A stretch of 64,000 nt of DNA, from NCBI RefSeq assembly GCF_900324465.2, contig NC_046627.1, positions 7,965,610 to 8,029,609 of the forward strand, written 5' to 3'. A program made the position numbers and the translations under genes. The notes under the pieces were generated by a model. The model was not told the DNA's origin, did not search any database, and worked only from the letters and a program-made list of their open reading frames with translations. This DNA is from Anabas testudineus. Lineage: Eukaryota; Chordata; Actinopteri; Anabantiformes; Anabantidae. Below, piece by piece: positions 11,104 through 23,582 of the stretch. The stretch's first letter is position 1. Every line of letters starts with the position of its first letter.

Positions 11104-14100
11104 TGATGTGAAGTACCTTTTCAGGGCTTTTACATTTGGAGGCACTGCTGGGATGGGAGAAGTGAGGCAGGTACCCTGCAATAGAGGGAACTCCCACATC
11201 GATCATCCTATAAAAGTAACCCAGGTGGTAGGAAGCACAGCCCCAGTTGGAATAGTGTTCACCAGGGAGCAGCAAAAGTCCACTGTAACTTGCAAAACAC
11301 TTCTTTCCACGAATTAGGTTGTGGCTCTCCTGCCAGGATGGATCCAGAAATTGAGAACCTGCAGTTTGAGATTAAGAGAGCTCTTTTCCAATTAACCGCA
11401 GACCAGCTGATACAGATAAGTGTCTTTCTTGAAATTTCAAGAACAAGTAGAGAAAGGATAGCTGGTAAAACCTGTAATGCCCTTGTCTCATATATTATCC
11501 AACATGTTGAACGAGAAGAACTGAGTGAACTTGAAGATGAGGGCATGTCAAAGCTTGAGCCTTGGACATGTTAAAAATCTTGCAAGATCCTAACAAAACT
11601 AATATGCAAGAAAACATAAAAGACAGGGATGAACAGGAGAAATTGAAGAGTGAATTAGAGCAGCTGAAATTTATGGTGCAACAGAAAGAAATGGAAATGC
11701 AGAAACTTACTAACAGACAGCATATGACCAGCAATCAAACCGTACCAGTTTGCACAACCCCAGCTTCTGCTAACAGTCCATCATGGCAAAAAGACTATAA
11801 AATCTCAGGTCAAATTAGTGAGCCTGGACAAAAGGACAGACTTACATTCTCTAGCCTGGCCCACCAAATTGAGAATGGGTTGAGCAAAGGGTACCCTGAG
11901 TCAGAAATAGTGGATGCTGTCATTAGAGCTATTGTACCGGGACTTCAGCTGCGCAGCTATCTAGAAGGTAAAGGTGATCTGTCTCTGCCTACTCTTAGAA
12001 GGATCCTCTGCTCACATTATCAAGAACGAAGTGCAACTGAGCTATACAAACAGTTAACTACAGAGGCCCAAGGTAACAAAGAGACCCCACAGAACTTCTT
12101 AATCAGAGCCATGGATTTAAGGCAAAAAATACTGTTTGCATCACAGGAAGCAGAATCTAGCCTAAAGTATGACCCTGCATTAGTACAGAGCATGTTCATG
12201 CACACTATACTCACAGGCTTGCAAAATGACAACATAAAAACTGATCTCCAGCCCTACCTGCTGCAACCAGCTACCTCTGATGAGTTGCTCTTACAGAGGC
12301 TCAATATGGCGAATGAGAAAGAGAAGCAGGAGAAACTCACAGGCCAACAAACCAGAACTATACTACCCCTAGATGTGTTGTCTGACCTAAAAGAAATCAA
12401 AGCAGATATAGTACTGTTAACGGATCTAAAGGCAGAAGTGTCAAAAATTAGAGAGTCCATTCAGCAACCAGAGACTGGTCCTAAGCCCCATCCCCCTATT
12501 GGCAAGGAGACTGACAATGAGACTGACAGGGACTCCTTTAAACGAGACATGGTTGCCCCCGAGGGACAGGGAGTGACCGGCATAGTCAGACTGTCCCAGA
12601 AGTGTACCAGCTGTGGAGGAACTGAAGAACAGAAAGTGTTTCAACCGTGTTCAGTGTGCAAAGCAACATGCTATTGTTCCAAGGAATGTCAGGTTAGTCA
12701 TTGGCCCGAACATAAGAAAGACTGTAAACTGTTAACACAAAATAAGAAGAGATCGAGACAAATCCAGTCATGTAAGACGATGACCAACAAAAAGAGAAAC
12801 ATTGTGACAAAAGAACATTGTACAGTGACTGAACTTGTAGGGAAAAAATGTTTTGTCCACTGCTACTTACAAGGGAAGAAAACTCAAGTACTGTGGGATT
12901 CTGGCTCCCAGGTGTCTGCGGTGGATCAGGTGTGGAAAGCTAACAACTTCCCAGACATTAAGTTGAGAGACATAGCAGAGATAGTCGACTCAGATGACCC
13001 CCTGCAAGTGGAGGCAGCTAATGGTACGGACATGCCCTATGTGGGGTGGATAGAAGTGACTTTTAGGCTAGCTGGTGACACTGAAGAGTTTCATGTTCCC
13101 ATGCTGGTAATGAGAGGCAATCAACAGCCACGTCCTATTATTGGTTTTAATGTCATTAAACGTGTTGTTATTAACAGTCAAAAGAACCAGACGAACAATG
13201 TAGATGAAGAGAAACTGATAAAAACTGTGACAACAGCTTTTCCCAACCTTAAAAGGGGGAAAGGCATTTATTAATGCAGTGAACGTTGAAAGAACAAGTG
13301 AGTATTTGGTAAGAACAGCCTGCCACCAGATGAACATAGGCAGCCACAGCGCTGTCCAAGTAGAATGTAGGATTCGTACCAGGCCCTTTAAAGAAGACAT
13401 CATCATGATATTTGAGCCTGATAACAACCCCCAGTGGCCAGAGGGACTTGAGTTCTGTGACACGTTGGTACAGGTGAGAAAAGGGGCACAGCCAAACATT
13501 ATTCTGAGTGTACAAAACCCCACTGACCCACTGGTAGTTATTGGTACAGTACAATCAGTTGCATCTGTGTACCCGCTTAGCTTAGTTGGGGAAACACACT
13601 CACCTGCTGATATCAATAGCATTCAGACCCAGCACATTGAACATCAGGAAAATGGTACAGAACCTTGGGACCCCCCGATTGATCTAAGTCACTTACATGA
13701 GAAACAGAGAAAAATAGTATGTGAGATGTTGAGGGAGGAGTCAAGCTCTTTTTCTTGGTCAGACAATGATATAGGTTGTATTGAGAACCTCCAGTTGGAA
13801 ATTTCCTTAAAAGATCCAGAGCCAGTAGTCCGGACTTACATGTCAGTCCCTAAACCATTATATGAGGAAATGAAAGATTATCTGAGAGACCTAATCACGC
13901 AGGGGTGGATAGAGAAATCCCACTCTTCCTATGCATCACCTGTTGTTTGTGTAAGGAAAAAATTTGGCTCTTTGCGTCTATGCATAGATTACAGGGAGCT
14001 GAACCGTAAAACTCACCCTGACAGACAACCCATTCCCAGAGTCCAGGATATCATGGATGGCCTCGGAGGAAACACCATGTTTTCACTGTTAGACCAAGGG

Positions 14101-16616
14101 AAGGCATACCACCAAGGATTCATGGCAAAAGACAGCAAACATCTAACAGCTTTTGTGACACCATGGGGACTGTACGAATGGGCCAGAATCCCATTCGGGC
14201 TTATGAATGCTGCAGCAGCCTTTCAGCGCTGTATGGAGGAGTGTTTAGAAGGACTCAGAGACAAAATTTGTGTCCCATATCTGGATGATACATTAGTGTT
14301 TAGCAAAACATTTGAAAGTCACGTCAATGATGTAAGAAAAGTCTTGCAAAGGTTCAGACAGTGTGGAATTAAATTAAAACCTAGCAAATGTGAGTTATTC
14401 AAAAGAGAAATCCGCTACCTGGGAAGAATAGTATCAGCAGAAGGAAATAAAATGGATCCTGCTGACACAGTTTTGAAAGACAAAAACCCCAAAACATTTG
14501 GTGAGTTGAGGCAGGTTCTTGGACTATTGAGCTACTATCGCCAGTACATTAAGGACTTTTCTTGCATCGCCAGCCCCCTTTATGAGTTAACAAAAGAGGG
14601 AAGTTGCACACTAAGCGAAATGCGAAAGTGGTGCCATCTCACACACCAATTGAATGGACAGACTCACACCAACAAACCCTGAAACAACTACTAAACGGTC
14701 TGGTTCAACCCCCTGTCTTGGCAGTCCCAGATTTCTCCCAGCCATTCATTCTCCACACAGACCAACAAGGGGCTTGGTGCAGTTTTGTATCAGAAACAGA
14801 ATGGGAGACTGTGTGTAATTGCATATGGGTCTCGAACACTGTCAGCATCAGAAAAAAACTATCACTTTCATTCAGGTAAATTAGAGTTCCTCGTTCTTAA
14901 ATGAGCAATTACAGAATGATTCCGTGACTATTTGTACTATGCCCCCTTTTTCACAGTTTACAGCGACAACAACCCCTTGACTTATGTTCTGTCCACTGCT
15001 AAGTTGAATGCTACAGGAAGCAGATGGGTGGCTGAATTGGCTGATTTCAACTTTACCATTAAATACCGTCCTGGGAAAGACAACATTGATGCTGATAGTC
15101 TGTCTAGAATGCCAGTAGAGTCAGAGAAGTTCATGAATGAGTGCACAGAGGAGATGTCTTATGATGCAGTGGGGGCGACTGCACAGGCTGTAGAGGCACA
15201 GCAAGAGTCAAATGCCTTATGGTCAATGGCCATCTCTGTCCATGGTGTGCTTGAAATTTCCACAACAGCCGGTACTGCAACATAGCAGGATCAAGAACAA
15301 CCCCTTACCATCCACAGGGAAATGGACAAGTAGAATGTTTTAATCGAACTTTGATGCAGATGCTTAAGACCCTCACCGAGAGAGACAAGCTGAACTGGAA
15401 AGACTCCTTAAATAAGCTCACATTCGCCTATAACTGCACGCGTACAGAAGTAAGTGGGATCCCACCTGACCTCAGTACACCTGCAGGGGAACCGTCCCAG
15501 CAAGAGGTGGATGATGACAACTCCTTGGAGCACAGGAATGTTCAGGGAACAAACTCAACTGATACTGAAGGGGGACAAGAATCACTCCCCATGGTAAATG
15601 TCAGCCAGGAAGAGGAGATGGACATGAGGTATCAGCGGCCCCAGAGACTTCGTAGGCCACCAAAGACCCTCAGATACGACAAAATGGGAACACCATCCTG
15701 TTATACACTGGCTGCACATCCCCTTTATACAAGGCTTCCAGCTTGGGTACAGTCAGGACAACCATGTTATAATCAACAACTGTATCTCTATAGAACTTAG
15801 GATGTCCCTGCCTTGGACAGTTTAAAATGCTGGACTTGTGGCAAAAGCCAAGTTTTGTTTATTATGTAGACATTACAACTTCACACTCATCACACACACC
15901 CAGAGGTGTAAAGTAAAGCCAAGTTCTGCTGTTATGGACATTGCACGATAAGAGACTTTATCACAATGACTGTGCTTGATTTCGGAAATGTGTAAATGTA
16001 CTCTGGACAGTTCTCACGTATCTACACGTATTGAACAAGTGTGTTTGATAGAGGAAATACCTGAATGTACTAAAAGAGATCCAGTCTGTAAATTCACCTG
16101 CCACATGGGACTGAAAACGGAAGAACAAAATGTAACAAAAGAGTTCCAGCCTGTAACAAACCTGTTTGAACATGTTCTACCATATTTGATGACTGTTAGG
16201 GTTAATGATGTTGAGGACAACATCTATTTTTGATGGGGATTATGTGACAGATGGAGTAACGTGGCCTGCATGCTTTGTATCTGATCCAGTGGAGGCGGTG
16301 CTGGTTCGCAGCTGGTGCATATTTGATCATGGTTTTGTTTGTAGTGTTGTGTTGTGTTCATAATGTTGTTGTCAGAGCTAGAGTATTCTGTGATGTGTCT
16401 TGTGCCGGTGTCAGTGGCACAATGGAGTCGACTGGAGTGTGGGAGAATGTAGTTAAGGAGAAGGAGAGAGTCCAGCAGAGGGAGCGTTGAGCGGCTGAGG
16501 TACTCAGGTCGCGTCACTTCTCTTCCTTCACTCAATACATATATGAGCTGAGGAGAAGTTGTCGTGTATCACTCTCACCAATACCTCCCTTTTCAGGGCT
16601 TTTACACAAACACACA
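11104..16616 (+). mobile_element. Gypsy-type LTR retrotransposon fossil
   Basis: Starts with a remnant 5' LTR (about 11,104-11,134) that shares its TTTTCAGGGCTTTTACA end with a fuller 3' LTR (about 16,231-16,616). Parts in order: Gag-like region from 11,338 with coiled-coil-like stretches, a MYND-like Cys/His finger at about 12,600-12,725, an aspartic protease region with DSG near 12,900, reverse transcriptase ([15 protein letters not shown]) at about 13,850-14,450, RNase H-like sequence at about 14,700-15,100, and an integrase remnant near 15,300-15,470. The order RT, RNase H, integrase is that of Metaviridae. It is broken by several changes and has lost most of the integrase. Confidence 0.85.
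12600..12725 (+). other. MYND-like finger in Gag region of the Gypsy fossil
   Basis: A CTSCGG, PCSVCKATCYCSKEC, HWPEHKKDC pattern gives the C-x2-C, C-x2-C, C-x3-C, H-x3-C spacing of MYND fingers. It sits where a CCHC zinc knuckle would be usual. Part of the fossil above. Confidence 0.75.
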
Positions 16617-16844
16617 ATAGATTTTAGTGAATAACGAGACGAGGCAGTGATAAATAAAGTCAGAGTATCCATAGATACAAGTAAGTTCATTCTTAGAAAT
16701 ACACATAAAATCATTTTAAGATATTTGTATAACAATGAACCTCCTCTAATTTATTGGAGTTAAAGAATGTGTGGATGTACCGGTATTATTCCTCAAATGA
16801 GCTGGATTTAATAAATGGTTGATCCAATTACATAAGCTGACGCT

Positions 16845-16845
<1 letters not shown>
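16617..16845. other. AT-rich flank, duplicated near 19.5 kb
   Basis: The sequence from CACACAATAGAT to about 16,770 is repeated at 19,523-19,690 with good similarity. No gene seen. Confidence 0.55.

Positions 16846-16918
<73 letters not shown>
16846..16918. repeat. (TA)n/(TG)n microsatellite
   Basis: About 60 bp of alternating TA running into a short TG tract. Confidence 0.95.
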
Positions 16919-17066
16919 TTGTAGACTTTGGTGGTCACCGGGCTGTTTGGGTTTGAAGCCCAACTCTGCCAATGTGCTCAGTCAATTAGACTTATGATGG
17001 TTGCTGCTGTTTTTTGCTGTGTACTCTAATGGCCTGGATGTGTCAACTGTGGTTACTTAAAATCTC

Positions 17067-17088
17067 CGTCCCTGGGTGGGCTTGAACC
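17067..17088 (-). tRNA. tRNA-Asn 3' fragment
   Basis: Only the acceptor 3' strand and T arm are left (CCCACCCAGGGACG with a TTCAAGCC T loop). The rest is replaced by unrelated sequence. Pseudogene fragment. Confidence 0.7.
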
Positions 17089-17502
17089 TCATGTGGATGT
17101 AAAAAATATAAATATAATAATATTTCTACTAATCTTAATTATAGTAATGACTCTTCTAGCAATACTCACTTTGTGGTTTAGATGTTTGTCCAGGTGTTCT
17201 GCTTCATCTCATTAAATAAAACACAATTATTTTCTGGCATGTTACTGTTTGTCCGTTTTACCATTTAGCGGATTTATCTGTATTATTCCTTTAAATAACT
17301 GGGACTTAATTAATGGGTAAACCAATCATTTAAGATAACGCTGCAGTTATGTTTTTATATTCAGGTGGTCACTTTGCTGTTTGGGTTTGAAGCCCAACTC
17401 TGGGCCAATGTGCTCAGTGATTTACACTTTTGATGGTTGCTGCTATTTATTGCTGTGCACTCTACTGGCCTGGACATGTCATCTGTGATTGCTTAAAATC
17501 TC

Positions 17503-17576
17503 CGTCCCTGGGTGGGCTCGAACCACCAACCTTTCGGTTAATAGCCGAACGCGCTAACTGATTGCGCCACAGAGAC
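17503..17576 (-). tRNA. tRNA-Asn-like, anticodon ATT
   Basis: 74 nt including the discriminator G. It begins GTCTCTGTGGCGC and ends CCCAGGGACG, with GGTTCGAGCCC as T arm (box B) and an intact acceptor stem, which is the vertebrate tRNA-Asn(GTT) sequence. The anticodon loop reads CTATTAA, so the first anticodon base is A instead of G. All stems pair. It could decode AAU, or be a diverging copy. Confidence 0.85.
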
Positions 17577-17895
17577 CTGTACAAGCTGCTAAAAGGGGGT
17601 GTGGCTACTACAGTCAGTCTCCACCCCTTTTGTGTCTTTCTTTGAATTAAAAATTTCTTTAAATTGTAAATGTATAATTTAGGGCAGATCTAAATTCTTT
17701 GAATTGGTAAAGAAAACTATGATGCTTTGTGGTCAATGTCATCATAATCCATCTATCTAACAGAATAATTACTTACTTTATTAATGTCCTCAAAGAAATG
17801 GACTTTGGATGGTGCTACTACCGCCATAACATTTACCCTGGAGGAACCATTGTAAGTGTATATGTTGCTTATAATTATGTTTCTATGTTTACAGA

Positions 17896-17936
17896 GGTTA
17901 ACAACCGAACGCGCTAACCGATTGCGTCACAGAGAC
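17896..17936 (-). tRNA. tRNA-Asn 5' half fragment
   Basis: Acceptor 5' strand, D arm and anticodon loop with GTT are present, but the sequence departs right after the anticodon arm. A truncated pseudogene in the same tandem repeat. Confidence 0.75.
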
Positions 17937-19295
17937 CTGTACTTGTTCCCAAAAGGGGGTGTGACCTCGACAGTCAATCTCCACCTCTTTTGTGTCTTTC
18001 TTTATATTGAAGATTTCTTTAAATTATAAATAGCGTATTTGTCGTTTAAGAACCAACAGGAACCGGAACCAGAGTGGTCTGCCTAAATACCATCCAGCTG
18101 TGGTTACAGAAAGGTCACGGCGTGTGGGTGAAGACTCAGTCATGGTGAAGTTATTTGGAAGTTGAGTGATGGCAAATGGACTTCCTGACAAGAAGGAAAT
18201 CAAGCTGCCATCATTCCACTCCCAGGTAACAGTGTGTTCTGTCTCCCATCCTGTTTATGCTGGACTGTACTGGCTTCTTTTGCTCGATCTCTATCTGGGA
18301 TCTTTTTTTCTTTATTCTTTTGTGTCTTTACATTATTTAAATAATTTCTTTTGTATTTTGTTGTATTAAAGTTGTATTGACTTTTAAAACCAGTTGTCTA
18401 CACCAGTGATGAGTGAGCTGAGTCACTATAAAGAGGTCGTATTGTGCCTTTCATGATGTTAGATATGAAATGTTACACTTGGTCCGAGGCCTAAAGTTTG
18501 GGATCTGTACAAAAAAGAGACATTTGACCTACAGTCGTGCTCCATCAGTGAGGATAAACTGTATCACTGTACATACACTAACCCATTTCTGTAAAGGTAT
18601 TTATGTATAAGATGTAACACAAAGTCACTACTGTTAAATAAATAACACAAAGACATTAAGATGTATTTGCTGTTTTTGAACTTGAAAATAATAATATAAT
18701 GCTTCAAAAGAGCCTCCGCACAATAAAATAGAAACCCTGAATTAAAGTATAATATGGCCACATACTTTTAGTTTATATTTTTAATCAGTTGAGATGATTT
18801 CAGATGAGGTCGGTTTTTAGTTTGACATAAAAAAGTTTTTTTTTCCAGTGTAAAATAACATAAAATAAAAAAAAGAAGGTGAATGTTCTAACAAAAAGTT
18901 TTTATTACTTAATTTTCATCACAGACTAGGGTGGTGTTATTCTTAGAGTCAGTTCAAAAACTTTATTGTTGAGTTCTCTAATGACTATTGAAGCACTGAC
19001 TCGCCAGGTACAGAGCCTTATTAAATAAAACACCATTATTTTCTGCATGTTTGTCCGTTTATTGTTTAGCGGATTTTTTAGTATTATTCCTTAAATAAGT
19101 GGGAATTAATTAATGTGTGAACCAATCATTTAAGATGACACTGTATATATGTTTGTAGACTTTGGTAGTCACCTGGCTGTTTGGGTTTGAAGACCAACTC
19201 TGCCTATGCTCAGTGAACTAGACTGAAGAGGGTTGCTGCTATTTACTGCAGTGCACTCTACTGGCCTGTGATCAACTGTGATTGCTTAAAATCTC

Positions 19296-19369
19296 CGTCC
19301 CTGGGTGGGCTCGAACCACCAACCTTTCAGTTAACAGCCGAACGCGTTAACCGATTGCGCCACAGAGAC
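19296..19369 (-). tRNA. tRNA-Asn (GTT)
   Basis: 74 nt including the discriminator G. Anticodon loop CTGTTAA gives GTT. Acceptor stem and T arm are canonical. The D arm has AACGCG where AGCGCG is usual, causing one mismatch, and the anticodon stem has one G-T pair. Probably functional or recently decayed. Confidence 0.85.
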
Positions 19370-19870
19370 TTATACAGGAGCACCGGAGGGGGTGTGGCCT
19401 CGACAGTCAGGCTCCACCCCTTTTGTGTCTGTCTTTAAGTTTAAAATTTCTTTTAATGATGAATAATGTATTTGTCGTTTATAATGATGTTTTTATGTTT
19501 AAACAGGTTGTTTAACTGAAACCACACAATAGATCTTAGTGAATAATGAGACCAGGCAGTGATAAATAAGGTCATTCAGTATTCACATATACAAATAAGT
19601 TTATTTTTAGAAATCCACCTAAAATTATCTTAAGATATTTGCATAACACTGAACCTCCTCTAATTTATTGAAGTTAAAGAATGTGCACATGTAGGTACAG
19701 GAATAAAGGATAGCTGCTTGGACTGACTAGAATCTAACACAGTAAATCTTGCAGAAAGATATAAAACATTAACAACAACACAAATAAATTGTATTATTTA
19801 TACTGTAAAGCCTTTAAATAAAATAAATATTAGTTTTTAGTTAGTTTTGGAACTCTGCTCCATTAGCAGA

Positions 19871-20158
19871 TTAAAAAACTGTTTATTACTGAAGGCTTCA
19901 AGTTGCTAAACGTGTCATGTGTGATGTAAACTTGTTTTATTCAAGTTTTATATTGTTAACTTAAAAAACTGTTGATTACAGAACTCTTCAAGTTGCTAAA
20001 CGTGTCATGTGTGATGTAAACTTGTTTTATTCAAGTTTTATATTGTTAACTTAAAAAACTGTTGATTACAGAACTCTTCAAGTTGCTAAACGTGTCATGT
20101 GTGATGTAAACTTGATTTATTTAAGTTTTATTCACCAGTTAGTCAATGTTAACTTAAA
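19871..20158. repeat. 90-bp tandem repeat, about three units
   Basis: Units start at 19,871, 19,961 and 20,051 with TTAAAAAACTG and share CTTCAAGTTGCTAAACGTG. Units 2 and 3 are nearly identical and the first is slightly diverged. Confidence 0.9.
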
Positions 20159-20546
20159 ACTCCACATGTTTCTCTGTATGTAAATAAAAAAATGAATCTG
20201 GTTAAGTCTAACAAAACAAAAAACATTTATTCTTGTAGCAATTTGCTTCTCCCTGACGTAGATTTGTTGCTTCAAATCAAATTGAGTAAATACAGCATTT
20301 ATACTTAATTACATCATCAAGACACCACTTTATAAATAAATAAAAGAATTAAAAAATCATAATAGATAAGTACATACATAGATCAGCAACTGGAATGTTC
20401 AATAAAAATTGGTACAAATGTATTACCAACCAGTAGATATAGCTTCTATCACTTTTGTGGAGCCACTGAGCTGAAAAGCTTTGTTAAGGAAGAACCTTAA
20501 CCAACTTATTCATACTTGACTTGCTTCACTTTCAAGTTGCTATTCA
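20159..20546. other. Downstream flank of the V-set Ig gene
   Basis: AT-rich sequence, probably 3' UTR of the minus-strand Ig gene. No other feature seen. Confidence 0.4.
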
Positions 20547-22041
20547 TCAGTTAGTCAGTATTTGAGGACCTGCCCCTGTTTTAGTGTCTTGTTTCTTGAT
20601 TACTACTGAAACAATAACTATAGGTATGACAAGAACAACAACAGCAGCAATTCTAACATAAAGCAGCTGATCTTCTTCCAGATGCAGGAATCCAGTGATT
20701 GGTCCGTACCAGGTGCTGAAGGGAAGAAAGTGAGGTGGTAACAGGTGAAACAATATCAAGCCAAGCCACTTTACCCTGGTTCATTATATTATTACAATAA
20801 ATTAAGTTAAGGTTCTATGCAACTTAACTGCAACCTAAATTAAACTTTACATTTTTTTTCATGCAACTTATTTTTTCAATTAATGAAGATATACGTGTAA
20901 ATCTATTCAAGTAAAACTATGGATGGAAGAGATTTACCATATGTTTATAAAATACAGTTCAAATCCTGTCCAGAGACTGAATTCACCAAAATCCCATAGA
21001 TCACCTGAGTTTTCCACCTTAAGGTTGATGGTGCACCAGAGCTTAGAGTGGGCTCTTTTCCTGCGGGTTGTGTTGCTCGCTGAAACTTCACACTCATAAA
21101 TTCCAGTATCGTTGATGGTGACGCTCTTCAGAATCACAGAAACGTCTCCATCCTTCATCTCTGGATGTCTCAGCTTCACTCGGTCCACATAAAGGGGATG
21201 CTGGTAGGATTCCTGAATGTTTTCGTCACGAAAGAACAGGACGTAGTGATCGGACTTCAGGTCAGGTTTGACCCACTTTAACACTTCAATGGGAGCCTGT
21301 GAAGAACCCACACAGTCCAGAGTGGCGTTCTCTCCAGGCTTCACTGTGACCTCTTGTGAATGTAAAAAAAAAAGGACAATAAGGGCAACCGATATAAACC
21401 AGCACTGACACATTGGTAAAGACAACACGACATCATGGTAGTACATACAAACAGAAAGACAGAAGAGAATATGAATGAAGAATAAAGTGAAGGGGCTTAA
21501 ATAAACCCTGAATGAAAAACAACATTTCTAGAATAAATCAGACACGCAATACTGTATTATACAAAACGGATACACAGTACCTACTGTAAGTGCACATGAA
21601 CACAGATGATGTTAGTAGTAGCACACTACAAGACGCTGAAACATGCTAATTAACCAATATTAATAAAAAAATTTTGACATTCAAGTTAAAATGATCTGTC
21701 TTTTTCCCTCAGTAACTATATTTAGTTTCACTTTCACTTTCATCTCGAAGGTTAGTTTGCTGAACATCCTTAGAATAACTTCAACACTGAAACCTCCTTA
21801 TAATTTCAATATTAAACTCAGACAGCGTCCCAGAACATGCATAGACCATAAACTATCACGCTTAACTTATTATTCTATGATAGTTTAACTGGACCCTGTG
21901 CAGCATCATCTTCTTCATCATCCCTAATCTGTCAACACTGATAACAAAGGCGTTGACCCACTCTCACAGCTTACCGTCGGAGGCAACAGCAACAATCACA
22001 TGTGTTATAAATGTGAAAAGAATCCGGATTAAACAAGCCAT
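20547..22041 (-). CDS. V-set immunoglobulin-domain membrane receptor
   Basis: Three exons fit in phase on the minus strand. 22,041-21,975 encodes a signal peptide (MACLIRILFTFITHVIVAVA). 21,352-20,938 encodes one V-set domain with Cys in TLDC, Trp in LKWVK and the DTGIYEC motif. 20,715-20,547 encodes a membrane span (VRIAAVVVLVIPIVIVSVVI) and a tail of about 16 residues ending in ILTN. Together 651 nt, 216 residues. An NxS/T site occurs at NAT near the first Cys. The tail has no ITIM or ITAM. The donor at 20,938 is chosen because it alone gives a phase matching the TM exon; a donor at the earlier TCAGGTGATC would break the frame. The extra stretch after the V domain is unusual. Likely a surface immune or adhesion receptor of a teleost V-set family; the exact family is not identified. 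Confidence 0.7.
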
Positions 22042-23365
22042 GGTGCTCCGAGAAGAGACTTCTTTATCTGATCTCATGGTGATACTGCGGTTCTGTGTGT
22101 GATGGAGGAATAAAGAAGCTGATGTCACTGCTGATTTAAAGAGACAGTTTTGCTCATCACTTACAGCATGGAGGACACATCCTGTCCTGCTTGAGTTTCC
22201 TTTTTGTTCTTCTCTGTAAGTCTTATCACATGAACATGCTACTAACGTTAATGCAGAAATGTTATTTTAACAGTTATTTTGCTATTGTCCTGTCAATTAA
22301 AGACTAAAAGACCCGATCAGCCAGCAGCCAGTTCCCAGATCCTCAAAAGTAAATGTTTTACTCTCCATCACTGAAAACATGAACTAGTAGAAGAAAGCAG
22401 CGAGGACGCCTGATCAACTCAAGTTACATCACTTGTTTATTTGAGGAAAAGCAGCAATGTAAAATTAAATTCAACAAGTAAAAGAAGATTTTATGGGTAG
22501 AATGGATTTGAAAGTGTTCATTACATCGACTCATTCCTGACTTTCCAAATTTCACTTCTGATAAAATTATATTTAGATATTGTTTGTGGTTCAAATACAT
22601 TTGGTAGTACATGAAAGTGGAATTAATAAAGTGATCAGTAATTATAAAAGAACATCACTGACCTTTCATAAACATGATGTCAGTAGAATAGATACCAAAG
22701 CTGACATCAAACTGAAGAATAAAAACTAAAATAAAAGGACTCAGAGTGATGCAGCAGATTATTTCCAAGTCAGAGGTCTTGTTTTAAACCAGCAGATGTC
22801 AGCAAACATGTACTTAGCAGCCAGTGAAAAAGCACTGCTAGAAGTACTTAAACTCTGCATAGTAAACTGCAGAAATACACGTGAAATTCTTGCATTTAAA
22901 ATCACACTTAAGTCAAAGTCTGTAATTATTGCCAAGAAAATATCAATGAACATCAAAAGTATTATGTGACCTTAGTTACTGATAAATTGTCCTAAATTAT
23001 CACACTGGGTTATTAAATATTATTTAAGGGTTTCATTACATGATAAATAACCGATTCAGTCAGGTCAGTCCAGTCTCTTTGCTCAAAGCTGCTGATTTCA
23101 ACTATCGTACAAACAATGTGTTCCCAACATGGTGACTGAAAATAAAGGTAATAGAGTAAACAGCAAAGTATGTCAGTCATGTAGCATTCAAACACCTCAG
23201 TTTTATAGTTTATTATAGTCAAAGATCCTGAAAAATTCTGAAAAAATATTTATGTTTATATATTGATCAAATCAGTGTTTTAAACTATTTTTGTTCAAGA
23301 ACTGGAGATGTGAACCACAATCCCTCCATACTAACCTGCAAAGAGGAAGTGGACTCACATCAGTA
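22042..23365. other. Intergenic stretch between Ig genes
   Basis: AT-rich. About 22,042-22,180 is probably 5' UTR and promoter of the minus-strand Ig gene, with no clear TATA box. No gene or known repeat recognised in the rest. Confidence 0.4.
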
Positions 23366-23373
23366 AATGGTAA

Positions 23374-23582
23374 AATGGAGCGAGCGTCTCTTCAGTGACT
23401 GCTCTGTAAGTACAGGTTTACTGTTTTATTTATTTACTTGTTTAACTATTTCTCACCAACTGTAACTCTTCCTGTGTGTCTTGTTGAGAATGTTTCCTTG
23501 AGAGAAAATTTATCCATAAGCTAAAATTAACCTTTTTTCTCTCTAGTTGTGACGTTGATGATCGGCTGAAAAACAAACCAAG
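23374..23582 (+). pseudogene. Possible leader exons of the Fc-receptor-like gene
   Basis: ATGGAGCGAGCGTCTCTTCA followed by a GTAAGT donor near 23,405 and a CTCTCTAG acceptor near 23,548 look like the small leader exons usual for teleost Fc-receptor-like genes. The ATG frame meets TGA after seven codons, so either the exon is broken or the call is wrong. Confidence 0.3.

Larger units (their letters stand above)
16919..19500. repeat. Tandem tRNA-Asn-containing repeat array
   Basis: A unit of roughly 400 bp with a GTTTGGGTTTGAAG motif, a CACTCTACTGGCCTG motif, a tRNA-Asn on the minus strand and a CTCCACCCCTTTTGTGTC motif occurs in whole or part near 16,920-17,100, 17,210-17,640, 17,880-18,050 and 19,020-19,480. 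Two copies hold a full tRNA, one only the 5' half and one only the 3' end. Between 18,050 and 19,020 is unrelated AT-rich sequence. Confidence 0.8.

Noticed and set aside
8792-11317. Two similar small frames starting with the same Met-Ser-Gly-Met residues
   Set aside because: They lie in the two LTRs of the Copia fossil and are similar only because LTRs are repeats.
11104-16616. Clear target-site duplication for the Gypsy fossil
   Set aside because: The flanks of the two ends do not match convincingly, probably because the 5' LTR is mostly lost.
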